Shown: in pieces, positions 54,110 to 64,000 of the stretch | Position numbering within the stretch: position 1 is the first letter of the stretch | Layout: every line of letters begins with the position of its first letter | NCBI GenBank assembly: GCA_029204225.1 | Contig: CM055111.1 | Location: 10,241,000 to 10,304,999, forward strand | From: Diphasiastrum complanatum | Taxonomy: Eukaryota > Streptophyta > Lycopodiopsida > Lycopodiales > Lycopodiaceae | Direction of reading: 5' to 3' | Length of the DNA stretch: 64,000 nt | The notes under the pieces: generated by a model | The model's input: only the letters and a program-made list of their open reading frames with translations | What the model was told of the DNA's origin: nothing | Database searches by the model: none | Position numbers and translations under genes: made by a program

Positions 54110-54998
54110 AGAGAAGAATTCTTATTGTCACCATCTTTGCAACGGGTGCAAAGGTCTCCTCATAATCAAGGCCATGGATTTGACCAGATCCTTTGGCACA
54201 TAATCTTGCTTTATGCTTGTTGATGGTGCCATCATGATTGAACTTGATCCGAAATACCCACTTGCAACCAATCACATGCTTGTTGGATGGAGGATCCACA
54301 AGTTCCCAAGTATTGTTGGTGATCAATGCATCATACTCTTGCTTCATGGCATCATACCACTCCTTGGTATTGAGTGCCTCTTGTACATTCTTTGGCTCTT
54401 CATTAGAGACATAAAAAACATAATTAGTGGAATCAAGATCCACTTGTCTGCCTTTTTCAACACATGAGAGCCTCTTAGGCTCGGATCTATCTCTCAAGGA
54501 TCTTCTTGGTGAGAAAATCCGAGGAGAGTCTTCTTCAAATCTCGACCCCATCACATCATGATTGTCTTCAAAATCAATAATTGGTGATGCATCCATAGAT
54601 TTCTTGATCTCGGCCTCTTCAAAAGATGAGTGTTGATCTTCATGAAAGACAACATCTCTATTTTCAATAACTTGAGAAGTAGAGAGTATAAAGACTCTAT
54701 AGGCCTTATTGGTGGATGAGTATCCAACCATGATCCCTTTGCATGCACTGGGATCTTCCTTCTTCCTTGTTTCCAAGGGAATATGGGCAAAGCATATGCA
54801 TCCAAAAACTCTAAGGTGATCAACCTTAGGCTTCTTCAAATATAAGATTTCATATGGTGACTTTCCTCCAAGAGCTATATGTGGGAGCCTATTGCAAAGA
54901 TAATTTGCACAATTAATGGCTTCTCCCCAAAAATCTTTGGGCAAAGATGCCTCAATTCTCATAGATTTTGCACATTCACATAGAGATCTATTCTTTCA
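54110..54998 (-). pseudogene. Ty1/copia pol: integrase C-terminus and truncated RT
   Basis: Continues the integrase frame after an in-frame TGA at 54996-54998. It shows KNRSLCECAKSMRIEASLPK, FWGEAINCANYLCNRLPH, LRVFGCICFAHIPLETRKK, YSSTNKAYRVFILSTSQVIE and the RT start WYDAMKQEYDALITNNTWEL, GCKWVFRIKFNHDGTINKHK and DYEETFAPVAKMVTIRILL. RT stops there at about 54113, before its catalytic YVDD, and the frame runs into the short tandem array. RNase H and the 3' LTR are missing. The element is inactive. Confidence 0.9.
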
Positions 54999-55601
54999 CT
55001 CGTCCACTCCATTTTGAGATGGAGAGTAGGCACAAGAGAACTCTCTTTTGATGCCTTCAAGCTCACAAAAATCTTGAAATTTATTGGAGATATATTCACC
55101 ACCTCCATCACTTCTAAGAGCTTTAATCTTGAATGAGAATTGATTCTCTACATAAGCTTTGAAAATAAGAAAATGATCAAACACCATAGATTTAGAAGCA
55201 AGAAGATATATCCAAGTGAATCTTGTGAAATCATCAATGAAAGTAACAAAACAAGTGGCTCCTCCCTTGCTTGTAGTTGATGAGAAATGCACATCCGAGT
55301 GGATTAACTCCAAAGGATGCTTGCTTTTGATAGAAGATCTTTTAAATGGCTTTTTGTGAGATTTAGCAATAGCACAAGCCTCACAAGGCTTGATCTTGGA
55401 GAATGACTTTGGCAAGCCAATAGCTTTGGCTTCTTTGATCACAGAGAGCGTGGATTTGTAGTTGGGATGTCCCAACCTCCTATGCCATAATTCCTCCATA
55501 GAGAGCTTGTTCACAAGAGTAACATTACAAGCATTCACATACTCATTTGGATCTAGTTTATAGATGCCTCCAAATCTAGATCCTAATGCAAGTATCAACA
55601 T
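54999..55601 (-). pseudogene. Ty1/copia integrase (pre-integrase zinc domain and catalytic core)
   Basis: Zinc HHCC region LWHRRLGHPNYKS ... CEACAIAKSHKKPF, then the core with LELIHSDVHF, FVTFIDDFTRFTWIYLL, LRSDGGGEYISNKF and YSPSQNGVDE, so the D-D-E residues are present. The stop after GVDE replaces the Arg of the usual NGVAERKN, a probable CGA-to-TGA change. A frameshift separates it from gag-protease near 55590. Confidence 0.9.
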
Positions 55602-56808
55602 TGAATTTTACATCAAGGCCATTATCAAGCAATTGGCCAACACTAAGGTTCTTAGTAAGCTTAGGTACATAAAGAACGTTCGAGAGAGAAAGAACTTTAG
55701 AAGATGCAAGCTTCAAGGAAATGTTCCCTATGCCTTCAATAGGACATTCAAAATCATTTGCTGTGTATATTGATTTCTTGACTCCATCATAAGGTGCAAT
55801 AGAAGAGAAAGAGTCCTTGGAGCTACACATATGTGAAGAGGCTCCACTATCAATATACCATAGGCCGTCCTTATTGAAAGGAGTAGATGAGAAACTAGAG
55901 ACCATAAGAGATCCCTCTCCATCACTTGCAATAGTGTCTTCTTTCTCATTGGTAATGTTGGCTTGCTTGAGTTGATTCTTCTTCTTGAAGCAATTGGTGG
56001 CGTAATCGCCTTTCTTGCCACAATAAAAGCACTTGATCTTCTTCTTGATGAGCTTGGATGATGAAGCATTAGAGGAATCATCTTCCTCCTCATCTTTGTC
56101 TTTGGATTTGACTTTGTCCTTGCTTGAGGATTGTTGATGTTGGTTCTTGCTCCTCCATTTTTGCTTATCCTTGGCAAAGAGAGCTTTGCCATCATTATGA
56201 GTGAGAGAGAGCTTGTCCATCCTCAAGAGCTTGTACTCTTGTCTTGATTCTTCTGAAATTAGCACACTTTGGAGAGCCTCCAAACTTGGTAGCTCCTCCT
56301 TAATGGCATAGGATTGGACAAGGTTATCAAATTCACTTCTCAAGCCATTGAGAATGACTTGAACTAGCTCATTTTGATTGATGAAATCACCAATACAAGC
56401 AAGTTCTCTATGAATATCTTTTACTCTCAAAACATAACTAGATGCACTCTCATCACTCTTTTGGCTACTTTGAAAGATTTGATTCCTAAGAGTGAGAAGC
56501 CTAGAGGTATTCTTAGCCTCATAGATAGTCTTGAGACAATCCCAAGCTTCTTTGGCTGTTGTGCAAGTACCTATCTCCCTCAATATCTCATTAGAGATAT
56601 TCATCTTAATGTAGCGGAGAGCCATCCTAGCTCTCTTTTTGTATTTTTTAACATCTTGAAGAACTTGTGGTTCTTCTTCAAGGCCAAGAACTATGTCCAT
56701 CACGTCTTGAAGGGTCAAGATGGACTCCATCCTCATTTTCCAAATTGAATAGTTTGAAGTGGACAATCTTTCACTTGGTTCCAGCAAGGATGAACTTATT
56801 GAAGACAT
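55576..56808 (-). pseudogene. Ty1/copia gag and protease
   Basis: The first good Met is at 56808 (MSSISSSLLEPSERLSTSNY), and the frame is also open upstream. Gag shows NYSIWKMRMESILTLQDVMD, AKEAWDCLKTIYEAKNTSRL, LRNQIFQSSQKSDESASSYV and IGDFINQNELVQVILNGLRS, the UBN2/copia gag signature. The zinc knuckle reads CFYCGKKGDYATNC, where the His is replaced by Asp, so zinc binding is probably lost. Protease follows with LWYIDSGASSHMCSS (DSG intact). It ends at 55576 after a frameshift into integrase. Confidence 0.9.
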
Positions 56809-56856
56809 TTGAAGTGAAGAAAACTCAAATGGTGAACAATAAATGTTGCTACACAC

Positions 56857-57551
56857 TCTCTATAGGATCCAATAATAGAGTATCTCCTCCTATGAAAGAT
56901 CTTGCAACTATTTGTGAATTGATTCTCACTAGCTACACAAATCACTCTAAAACAAGATCTATTTCACATCAAATGATGGAGTATAGGCAAAGTTAGGATA
57001 AAACACTCTTAGCACGTGTGAAGTACACTAAGAAACCAAATTTGACTCAAATACAATGATATTGCATGAAACAAAATGGCTAAGATCTCAAAACAGTGCC
57101 TAGATCACATATAGATGAGATTGGTAAGCATACAACTGTGATTTTGGATCAACCAAGCAATCTCTTGACCAAACCAAATGTGTCCACCCAGGTCTAGGTG
57201 CCCTACCTAACCCTCTTCAAAAGGTTATAACTTCTTATTGGCTCAACCAAATGGAATGAAACTAATTGCATCAGAAACTAGACAAAAAAAAAAGCTTCAA
57301 AACAAGCTATCAAACAAGATAAACGGGTCAAGCATGAGAGAGAACTTCCAAATTGAAATTGGATGTTCCTCACATGTGTCTGAGCACCTGATTCCGTACA
57401 GTACTAGGTCAAACCCAATCAATGTCCTTTTGATCTCTTATAATCCAAAATTGAACAAGATAGCTAGGAAAATGGGCCTTGACAATTTCTAGCTCAAAAT
57501 TGATGAATAGTTTTCACTTAAATGGATCAAAATGCATGGTAACCTTAGGTA
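56857..57551 (-). other. Copia 5' leader, no gene
   Basis: Untranslated region between the primer-binding site and gag. An ORF of 84 codons on the opposite strand has no support. Confidence 0.5.
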
Positions 57552-57564
57552 GGCTCTGATACCA
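57552..57564 (-). promoter_or_regulatory. Copia primer-binding site, initiator-Met tRNA type
   Basis: The minus strand reads TGGTATCAGAGCC, a perfect plant PBS, directly after an LTR end AAAATCAACA. Confidence 0.85.
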
Positions 57565-57616
57565 TGTTGATTTTACACGTGTGGATTGTCCATACATGTA
57601 CTTGTGATCTCCTAAG
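57565..57616 (-). mobile_element. Truncated copia 5' LTR end
   Basis: About 50 bp with terminal CA remain of the LTR before it is replaced by gypsy integrase sequence at 57617. I found no second LTR copy. Confidence 0.6.
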
Positions 57617-58640
57617 GTGTGTAGATGCACCAAGATTTGTGTGCCAGATATCGTGGACATTAGGGCCCAAATCCTACACGAGTGCCATGATAGCCCCAGC
57701 GCAGGACACCCAGGTATACAAAAGACACTTGACCTTGTTAAAAGAGAATTTTACTGGCCAAAAATGAAAGTTCATGTCGAGACATATGTTCAAAAGTGTG
57801 AACAGTGCCAAGTAAATAAAACAGAAAGACTCAAATCAGCTGGTCTGTTGCATCCATTGGAGATTCCCAACAAGGAATGGGAAAGCATTTCCATGGATTT
57901 TGTGGTTGGACTTCCCAAGTCAAGGAAGGGTCACGATGCTATTTGGGTATTAGTTGACAGGCTAACCAAAATGGCGCAGTTTATTCCAACAAAAACTACT
58001 CTCATAGCTTCTGAACTTGCTCAACTCTTCGTTGAAAAATTGTTCAAGTTGTATGGTTTGTCAAACGATATTGTTAGTGATCGTGATTCCAAGTTCACTG
58101 GCAAGTTCTAGCAGGTGGTCTTTGAAAGACTAGAAACTACTTTAAGTCTACCATCTACAGATCACCCAAAAATCGATGGTCAGACCGAACGTGTCAACTA
58201 GTCGATGGAAGATATGCTTCGTGCATATGTTTCTAGGCGACAATCAGATTGGAAAAAGCATTCCCCAATGGTTGAGTTCGCATACAATAGTATGAAGCAT
58301 TTTGCCACTGGTTTTAGTCCTTTTATATTCTTGTATGACTTTCAGCCTCGTTCCCCTATCTCTGTTGGACTCAAAGGTCTCAAGGTTCAAGCTGCACGCT
58401 GCAGGTTGCAAGTTGCTCGAGAAAGCATTAAATCGACTCAAGATCGAGCCCAATTTTATGCTAACTGAAGCCGCGTTTCTCGAGAAAGCATTAAATCGAC
58501 TCAAGATTGAGCCCAATTTTATGCTAACCGAAGCCACATTTCTCGAGAATTTGAGATCCGTGATTGGGTGTATCTTAGAATTCCAAAAGACTCTAAGACA
58601 CTTCGAACGGAAAAATGTCCAAAGTTAACTCCCTCAATCC
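57617..58640 (+). pseudogene. Ty3/gypsy integrase, truncated upstream
   Basis: H2C2 zinc domain (HDSPSAGHPGIQKTLDLVKR then CEQCQVNK), then the catalytic core with WESISMDFVVGLPKSRKGHD (first D), IVSDRDSKFTGKF (second D), a TAG at about 58109, DGQTERVN (E) and another TAG. After SPFIFLYDFQPRSPISVGLK, the C-terminal linker carries an exact in-frame 63-bp tandem duplication (58416-58478, 58479-58541). The copies contain one TGA plus a TAA. It ends with FEIRDWVYLRIPKDSKTL. It resembles chromovirus-type plant integrases. RT and RNase H are missing upstream. Confidence 0.9.
58416..58541 (+). repeat. 63-bp tandem duplication in integrase C-terminal region
   Basis: Two consecutive copies of CTCGAGAAAGCATTAAATCG... 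with four or so changes. It keeps the frame (21 codons). Confidence 0.9.
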
Positions 58641-58741
58641 ATTTCACAAGAGAACCAATCTGCTTTATTGAAATGAGAAAATGAACATGTGTAGGAGCTC
58701 GAGTTGGTCCCTTTTTATAGTAGAGAGGATGACTCTGGCCT

Positions 58742-60361
58742 CTAAATCCTATTGGTCCAATTGAATGGCTGATGAATGATTTGCCAATTGGGCATATGGA
58801 TTGTAATTTTGTCCGTAGCCAATCCCAAATCCTTCCATTTATTTCGTTGTGGCATTGGTACATAATACGGATCTACCCACAACTGGCGAGGGCTGGCCAC
58901 ATAACTCCTAATAGATTTCGGAGTTTTCTCAAAAATGCTAACTCTCCAAGCCGGCTGCTCTCTCAATACAGGTATTTTGTCCAATTCTTTGTCGGCCTCT
59001 ATCTCCAAGGTCTTCAACTTAAGGATCCAACCACCATGTGAGGACTCATGCGGATGTTGCGATAAGAAACTCTGGATCTGGTCCTCAACGCTGATTGGCC
59101 TTCTGAATAACGGTGTAGTCCTTGATGAAGATGGACCCACTCGCACTACATGTGAAATTGGCTGTTGTTCTTCAACTTCTAGAGCTCCCCCCTGGTCCAT
59201 GCCCGAATCTTGCCCTATATCCATTAGTGCATCCTCTTGGCGCGTAGGAGAGAATTGCGGCATGACCGGTGCTGGGATTTGTGGTTCGGCTTCCAACACA
59301 TGAGCGACTACTTTTTCATAGGCACTGATAGTTGCTTCAGCCTTTGCCAACTCAGTTGAAGCTACTCCTCTGAACCTATCAAAGCGGCCTTGGAATCTCT
59401 GAAGGGCCACTTTGTAAGTTTCTACTTTTTTGAACAAATACACAATCTTTGTCGGAGTTACCGGATGATCTGGTATTTGTGTTTGAAGATACGCATCACA
59501 CTCAAGAGTGGTTGCATCCAATTCACCTTGGAGACGTGTGTGATCCTGCTCCGCCATCTATAGTTGACCTTGTAGCAACCGCACTTATTGCTTTACATCC
59601 TGCACGGCCTTGTCCACTTGATCTTGTGCGGTTGTCAGGGCATTCTGCAGGGAGCTGACGTATCCTTCGAGGCAATCAACCTGTTGCTATGTCATCTTTT
59701 TTTTAGCTTCTGATTTTTCTTCATTCTACTTGGCAATCTTCAAGTCTTTGTCCAACTGAATAATCTTCTGGATGATAAGAATATTTTTTAATCCCATGTC
59801 TAAAATTCTCTGCTCCATTTCTTTTTTCTTATCCAGCATAGACTGAATCACTTGCGCGCGCAAGGCTTGAGACCAAACTGAGAGCATCACCAGAATCTAC
59901 TGTCGTGGAGGTGGTAGCAACAAAAGGACCTGATGGTACTGTCCTTGGTTGGCATGAAATAGGTGTCAGTACTTCTTCTTCTTCAAAAAGGTCCTCCTCC
60001 TCATAACCCTCACGCACTATGGCATCGAACTGCTTCAGTGATTTCACAGCTTGCTTGACCCGAAGTGTGGCTGGGGCATCTTCAGCTTGAAGTTGCTGAG
60101 GTAGCTAGCATGAATCTTCAACACCAACAATAGTATCATGGATTTGTTTGAATCCTCTTCCAGGGGATTGGAGTTCAAAGGGCACAGGGCTATGGGGTAT
60201 TTCAAAAACTTGGGAGCCCTAAGGGGGTCGAAATCATTGAACATATCCATAAAGTACTGTATGTTTGGTGAAACAGCTTCGGTGTGTGGGGGTGAGGCAG
60301 CCTGGGCAGTTGTGATGGGAATGGTAAATTGCTGAAAATCAAGAATCAATGCACGAGGCAT
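58742..60361 (-). pseudogene. Antisense coiled-coil reading frame next to gypsy integrase (unidentified)
   Basis: Read on the minus strand from ATG 60361 (MPRALILDFQQFTIPI). The order is an N-terminal part with NIQYFMDMFNDFDPLRAPKF, an acidic segment (EGYEEEDLFEEEEVLTPISC), and a long Lys/Glu/Gln coiled coil at about 59600-59870 (SMLDKKKEMEQRILDMGLKN) with several stops. An intact 271-codon end follows (58742-59557) with YLFKKVETYKVALQRFQGRF and PRQLWVDPYYVPMPQRNKWK. No domain is recognised. It lies tail-to-tail with the integrase, where some plant gypsy elements carry an antisense extra ORF. That identity is an inference. Confidence 0.45.
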
Positions 60362-63300
60362 TTAATTTGTCTATCTCGTTGAACGTCAACTCATCAACTC
60401 ATTCACTCATTAACTTGAATACACAAATGGTATCCAGTATATATATATATATACATTATGTTATAGGTGTGCAGATGTGGAAAGTACAGAGTGGATGTGA
60501 TGTCTGTAAGAGATCGTGGGTGGCTGCAGTCGTTGTCCAATCTGTTAGCGCAGCTGAATCACACCTATGCACAATGAACGAAGGTTCTTTTTTTGTATTT
60601 TTAGGGTTTTGGTGATTTTATGGTATTTTTTGACAGTTTTTCTAATGTTTCTGGAAATCTGCTGAGAAGGATTGTTTGCCCTTCAAACTGAAGGTTTTGT
60701 GATCAAAACCGAAGGTGTCTGCAACTCGACACTAACAAACCCAGGACATGCCCCTGAGTATAGCATAATGAACTCAAAATCACTGTACAGGCTAATTTCT
60801 TCCTACATGTGGCTACCCGGCTAACCCAAGTAGTTGTCTACGGGATCAGTGCCCGATCAATATATCCTAACGGGTCACGTCCCGAACACAATCATATACA
60901 ATAAACACCAATTACATCATCACATTTAGAGCTTACATAAAATGTATATCAGATTAACTCTGATTTCTAACTCTCTCCCTTAAGCTCGAATGTAATAAGA
61001 GTGAAACACAATAATTTGTAGCAACGTCTGGAGTGTCCAAAAGATGTTATGCATGTCCTGCTACTCTGTACTTGACTCACACTCAAGCACACCAACAAAC
61101 CACCAGATTTGACTCACAAAGTATCATGCAAACACAATGCTTATACAGAGAGTCTACCATACTCTCGACCAACTGACTCATCCCCAATCCGACTTGAACA
61201 CAAGTGGACCACATGAGCGACATGGCTCAAACTGAGGAAATCCCACTACCACCATGAGACTTACATCCTCCATCTAGCTAGGCTGACATCCTATCAGACA
61301 CTTACAAGTACGAACCTGTAAAGCTATCATAAATTAGCAACTGATGCTCAACTTGAGGAAATCTTACTGCCACCATAAGACTATACCCTCACTAGATAGA
61401 CAGCTAGTAGACAATGACAAGTCAATGAGCATAAAATGACTACTTTGCTTCTGACGTAGCAAATGCACAACCACATACAACTCCGACTTAGATCTAGATT
61501 CCCGTGACAATGCAACATGCAAGCCCGCACACACTCATGCAAACCAACATGAATGATAAAGCATCAAATACCAAGGCCTGCCCATAAGTGGTATCCTGTC
61601 GTACCAACACATGTGCCACTTATAGATCCGCTGCTACACCACTGGTCACCAAATCAGGTCTCCAACCATGGCCTGCACCTGTAACCAAGATTCCCTCACG
61701 TCCAAGCATATCCAACTATCCAATAATACCTGAAAGCTGATCCCCATTCATTTTCCATGCTCCAAGCACAAGATTCTACCAAGGACTCAATGAATGAATG
61801 TACACAAACCTCACCATAGGCTATACTAAGTAGCTCGCCCATCTCCCAGAGATACTGATGATGATCTGCCTCTCCTATATCCCATGTAAGTTCAACTTTC
61901 CATGATTGACGTTTCCAAGTCTGATTTGACCAATACATAGGCCTCCCACCAAGGAGCCTATCTCACCAACATTGTATCCATCATAGCGTCCAAGCCAAAG
62001 CAAATGCAAACTAGATCCACTATCATGATGAATAACTCACCCGTGATCCATAGCATATCAGGTAGGATAGCTCCAAAACCCTGTACCCTGTACCATTTGA
62101 TCACCAAATATCCATTGGCCGTTGATAGCTCCCTAAGAATCTGTCCACCTGTAGTGCAACTAGACTCCAACTGGATCTAACCAAAAACTGCATCCTGCTT
62201 ACCAAATAATGATGGATAGACACAACATGTGATGCCAACCTGGAGACCACTGTGCATATAACCATGCAGCTCACCTGATCACTCGCCAAAGTATCAGTTG
62301 GCACTCCTTGAGCAACCATCTCCATCCCTGCTGGCTCACAACCATGGGCATGCTGGATCCACATCACCCCTTAATGCACTCCATGCCCTCAGGATATGTA
62401 CCACCCTAGGTACACTCCATGCCACCTACCTCCAAGTAGGCTTGACCCGTCCCTAGGTCACCACATGATGCACCAGTTGAAGAACATCGTCCATACATCA
62501 AATGACATATCATACCTGAGCAACTGTAGCATCTCCCTGAGTTCCATCCCAATGGACTCGTCATCCACATACTATGCTCACCTGATGTCTCTGATCCTGG
62601 TCACCATCCTACTAAACAAGCCGAACTCCAAAGCATCACCTGCTCCACTTGGCTCCTAGCATCTGCTCGCTCACCCTGGCTATGTGCCACCCGACACCAT
62701 GTCATCGCAAGTATATCCTTGAGTCGCCGCTCACGGGATCCCAAGAATATTGTCTCCTTGATCGTACTGAGGTATATGGCTCTGAGTGACTTCCTCTAGG
62801 CTTATCCCTGATCTCACCACCTGAGAATCTACACCATGGAAATTCCAACACCAGTGCCAAGCCTAGACTCCTGCAAATACAGCCAAATGCATGAAAGCTA
62901 TAGGTAGCTTATCCATGTCCGTGATGGTAGATGCCTTCCCATCGATGCCAATGCCAATTACTGGTCCCCTGCTGTACTCCCAAATGAGCACACCATGAAG
63001 TCCTCATCATCAATGTCCCCTGTAGTAGATCACTAGCAAAACACCCATCATAGTGTTTGCCCTTCAATCACACCCCGTGCGATCTCCATCAGCTCTCCAA
63101 CCTAGAGCTGGCTCTCAAAGCTTCATGCTTTGCCCATTTGCGTTTGCAGCTTCCTGATTCCATCATTAATCCCACGTGTAAGTTCTGTCCAATCCAAAGA
63201 CTCAAGTCCAATATGAAATAGTTGTCATCCCATGTCATCCTGCAGTGCTATCCCTACCATGTATTTCAATGCCATCCCTGATCACAAAGATTTAAGCATC

Positions 63301-64000
63301 TACCCTATAGTGCCCACCTGTATTCCCCCAAGCTAGCTCCTAGCTACTCCTGTGAATGGTTCCAAACCACTCCCTGAGAATACACTGAGATGTGAACTCC
63401 AAAGCCACCATCAAGTCCCTCACATGACTGTGCATGCCAACATCCCTCCAGGTGAACCTGTGAGATCTTCCATGACCCGAACCAAATGATCTGCACCTTG
63501 CCATCACTGGAATATGCATCCTTGATGCAATACTGATATGGCAAATTGACTTGACTTATCTAAACTGGCAGTTGAAGTGTATCTCCTCGATGACAAACCT
63601 GATACACTGCTCCACAGCTACAATGGCTTGATCAAAATTGACTTACTGACTGCAAAATTGCAAATTCATCACACTCGCCACTCACCAAGAGCATCCAAAG
63701 TGTGATTATTGACCCGTTCTTCATCCTCTGTGTGTCCCACACACAACTCGTCCAATGCAAGTCCACTATCCTGCCCAATGGCTTTCAACTGACACCACCT
63801 CACACTTCCATCATCTGTGACCACCAATATGTGTGTATCTCCAAGCTAGCCCATATTTCCCTCCGAACGATAAATTTACAAGCTACAGATGCATGTGTCA
63901 ATGCAGCTATCACCTGACTCAACAATGCCACTGCCGAGCATACCTATGAGAGCATTCTCCCAAAATGCCACTTAACGTTGGTTGGTTCGAACCCCAAGAG
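60362..64000. other. No gene recognised
   Basis: About 3.6 kb without a domain, LTR pair or RNA gene. The plus strand is rich in CCATC/CCTC-type pyrimidine words, particularly from 62.3 kb on. Open stretches of 60-90 codons on both strands show no motif. Imperfect repeats occur at 61226-61382. Confidence 0.5.
61226..61382. repeat. Imperfect direct repeat, 36-bp core
   Basis: CTCAAACTGAGGAAATCCCA... (61226-61261) recurs as CTCAACTTGAGGAAATCTTA... (61347-61382), 121 bp apart. The surrounding sequence is more weakly similar. Confidence 0.75.

Overview
The window looks like repeat-rich nuclear DNA of a land plant, and I lean towards a fern or other non-flowering plant. The only host gene I can support is a spliced plant gene with an intron of about 6.2 kb. 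Everything else recognisable is a plant-type transposable element (Ty3/gypsy, Ty1/copia, L1-like LINEs, hAT), usually broken and nested. Long (TC)n/(GA)n microsatellites are very frequent. The lineage is an inference from overall character, not from a marker gene.

Layout. 1-5.6 kb: two related but degenerate gypsy elements in opposite orientation, plus a small, probably recent LTR element with two almost identical 416-bp LTRs. 5.6-8.3 kb: no gene seen. 8.3-30.5 kb: a chain of L1-like LINEs, all on the minus strand. Two are near full length (12.2-16.8 kb and 20.7-25.6 kb), one is long but truncated near its ORF1 start (25.7-30.5 kb), and the rest are truncated. Neighbours are commonly joined through (GA)n tracts that form the 3' tail of one LINE and touch the 5' end of the next. 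30.6-32.8 kb: two inverted copies of an unidentified coding family. 32.9-33.7 kb: an old LINE remnant. 34.0-42.5 kb: the 3' exons of a plant anthranilate phosphoribosyltransferase-like (TrpD/GT3 family) gene, with an internally deleted hAT element, its target-site duplication still visible, in the long intron. 44-48.4 kb: a broken reverse transcriptase element with an N-terminal zinc-finger-like motif, between two AT-rich tandem arrays that share a unit. 51.6-52.7 kb: a second hAT remnant. 53.9-57.6 kb: a copia element with a damaged pol. 57.6-60.4 kb: a gypsy integrase followed by an opposite-strand coiled-coil reading frame. 60.4-64 kb: no recognised gene.

The most interesting system is the LINE family. 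(1) In all three copies that retain the ORF1/ORF2 junction, ORF1 ends in UAG followed by G, ORF2 lies in the same frame, and the 17-codon spacer is open, conserved and has no AUG. This suggests stop-codon readthrough, or another non-AUG route to ORF2. (2) The 3' ends carry a two-tier hairpin with compensatory changes, followed by a simple-repeat tail. (3) LINE 5' ends abut the (TC)n tails of other LINEs, suggesting that the elements insert into (TC)n and so both create and use microsatellites. (4) ORF1 has a coiled coil plus an RRM-like region of the animal L1 kind.
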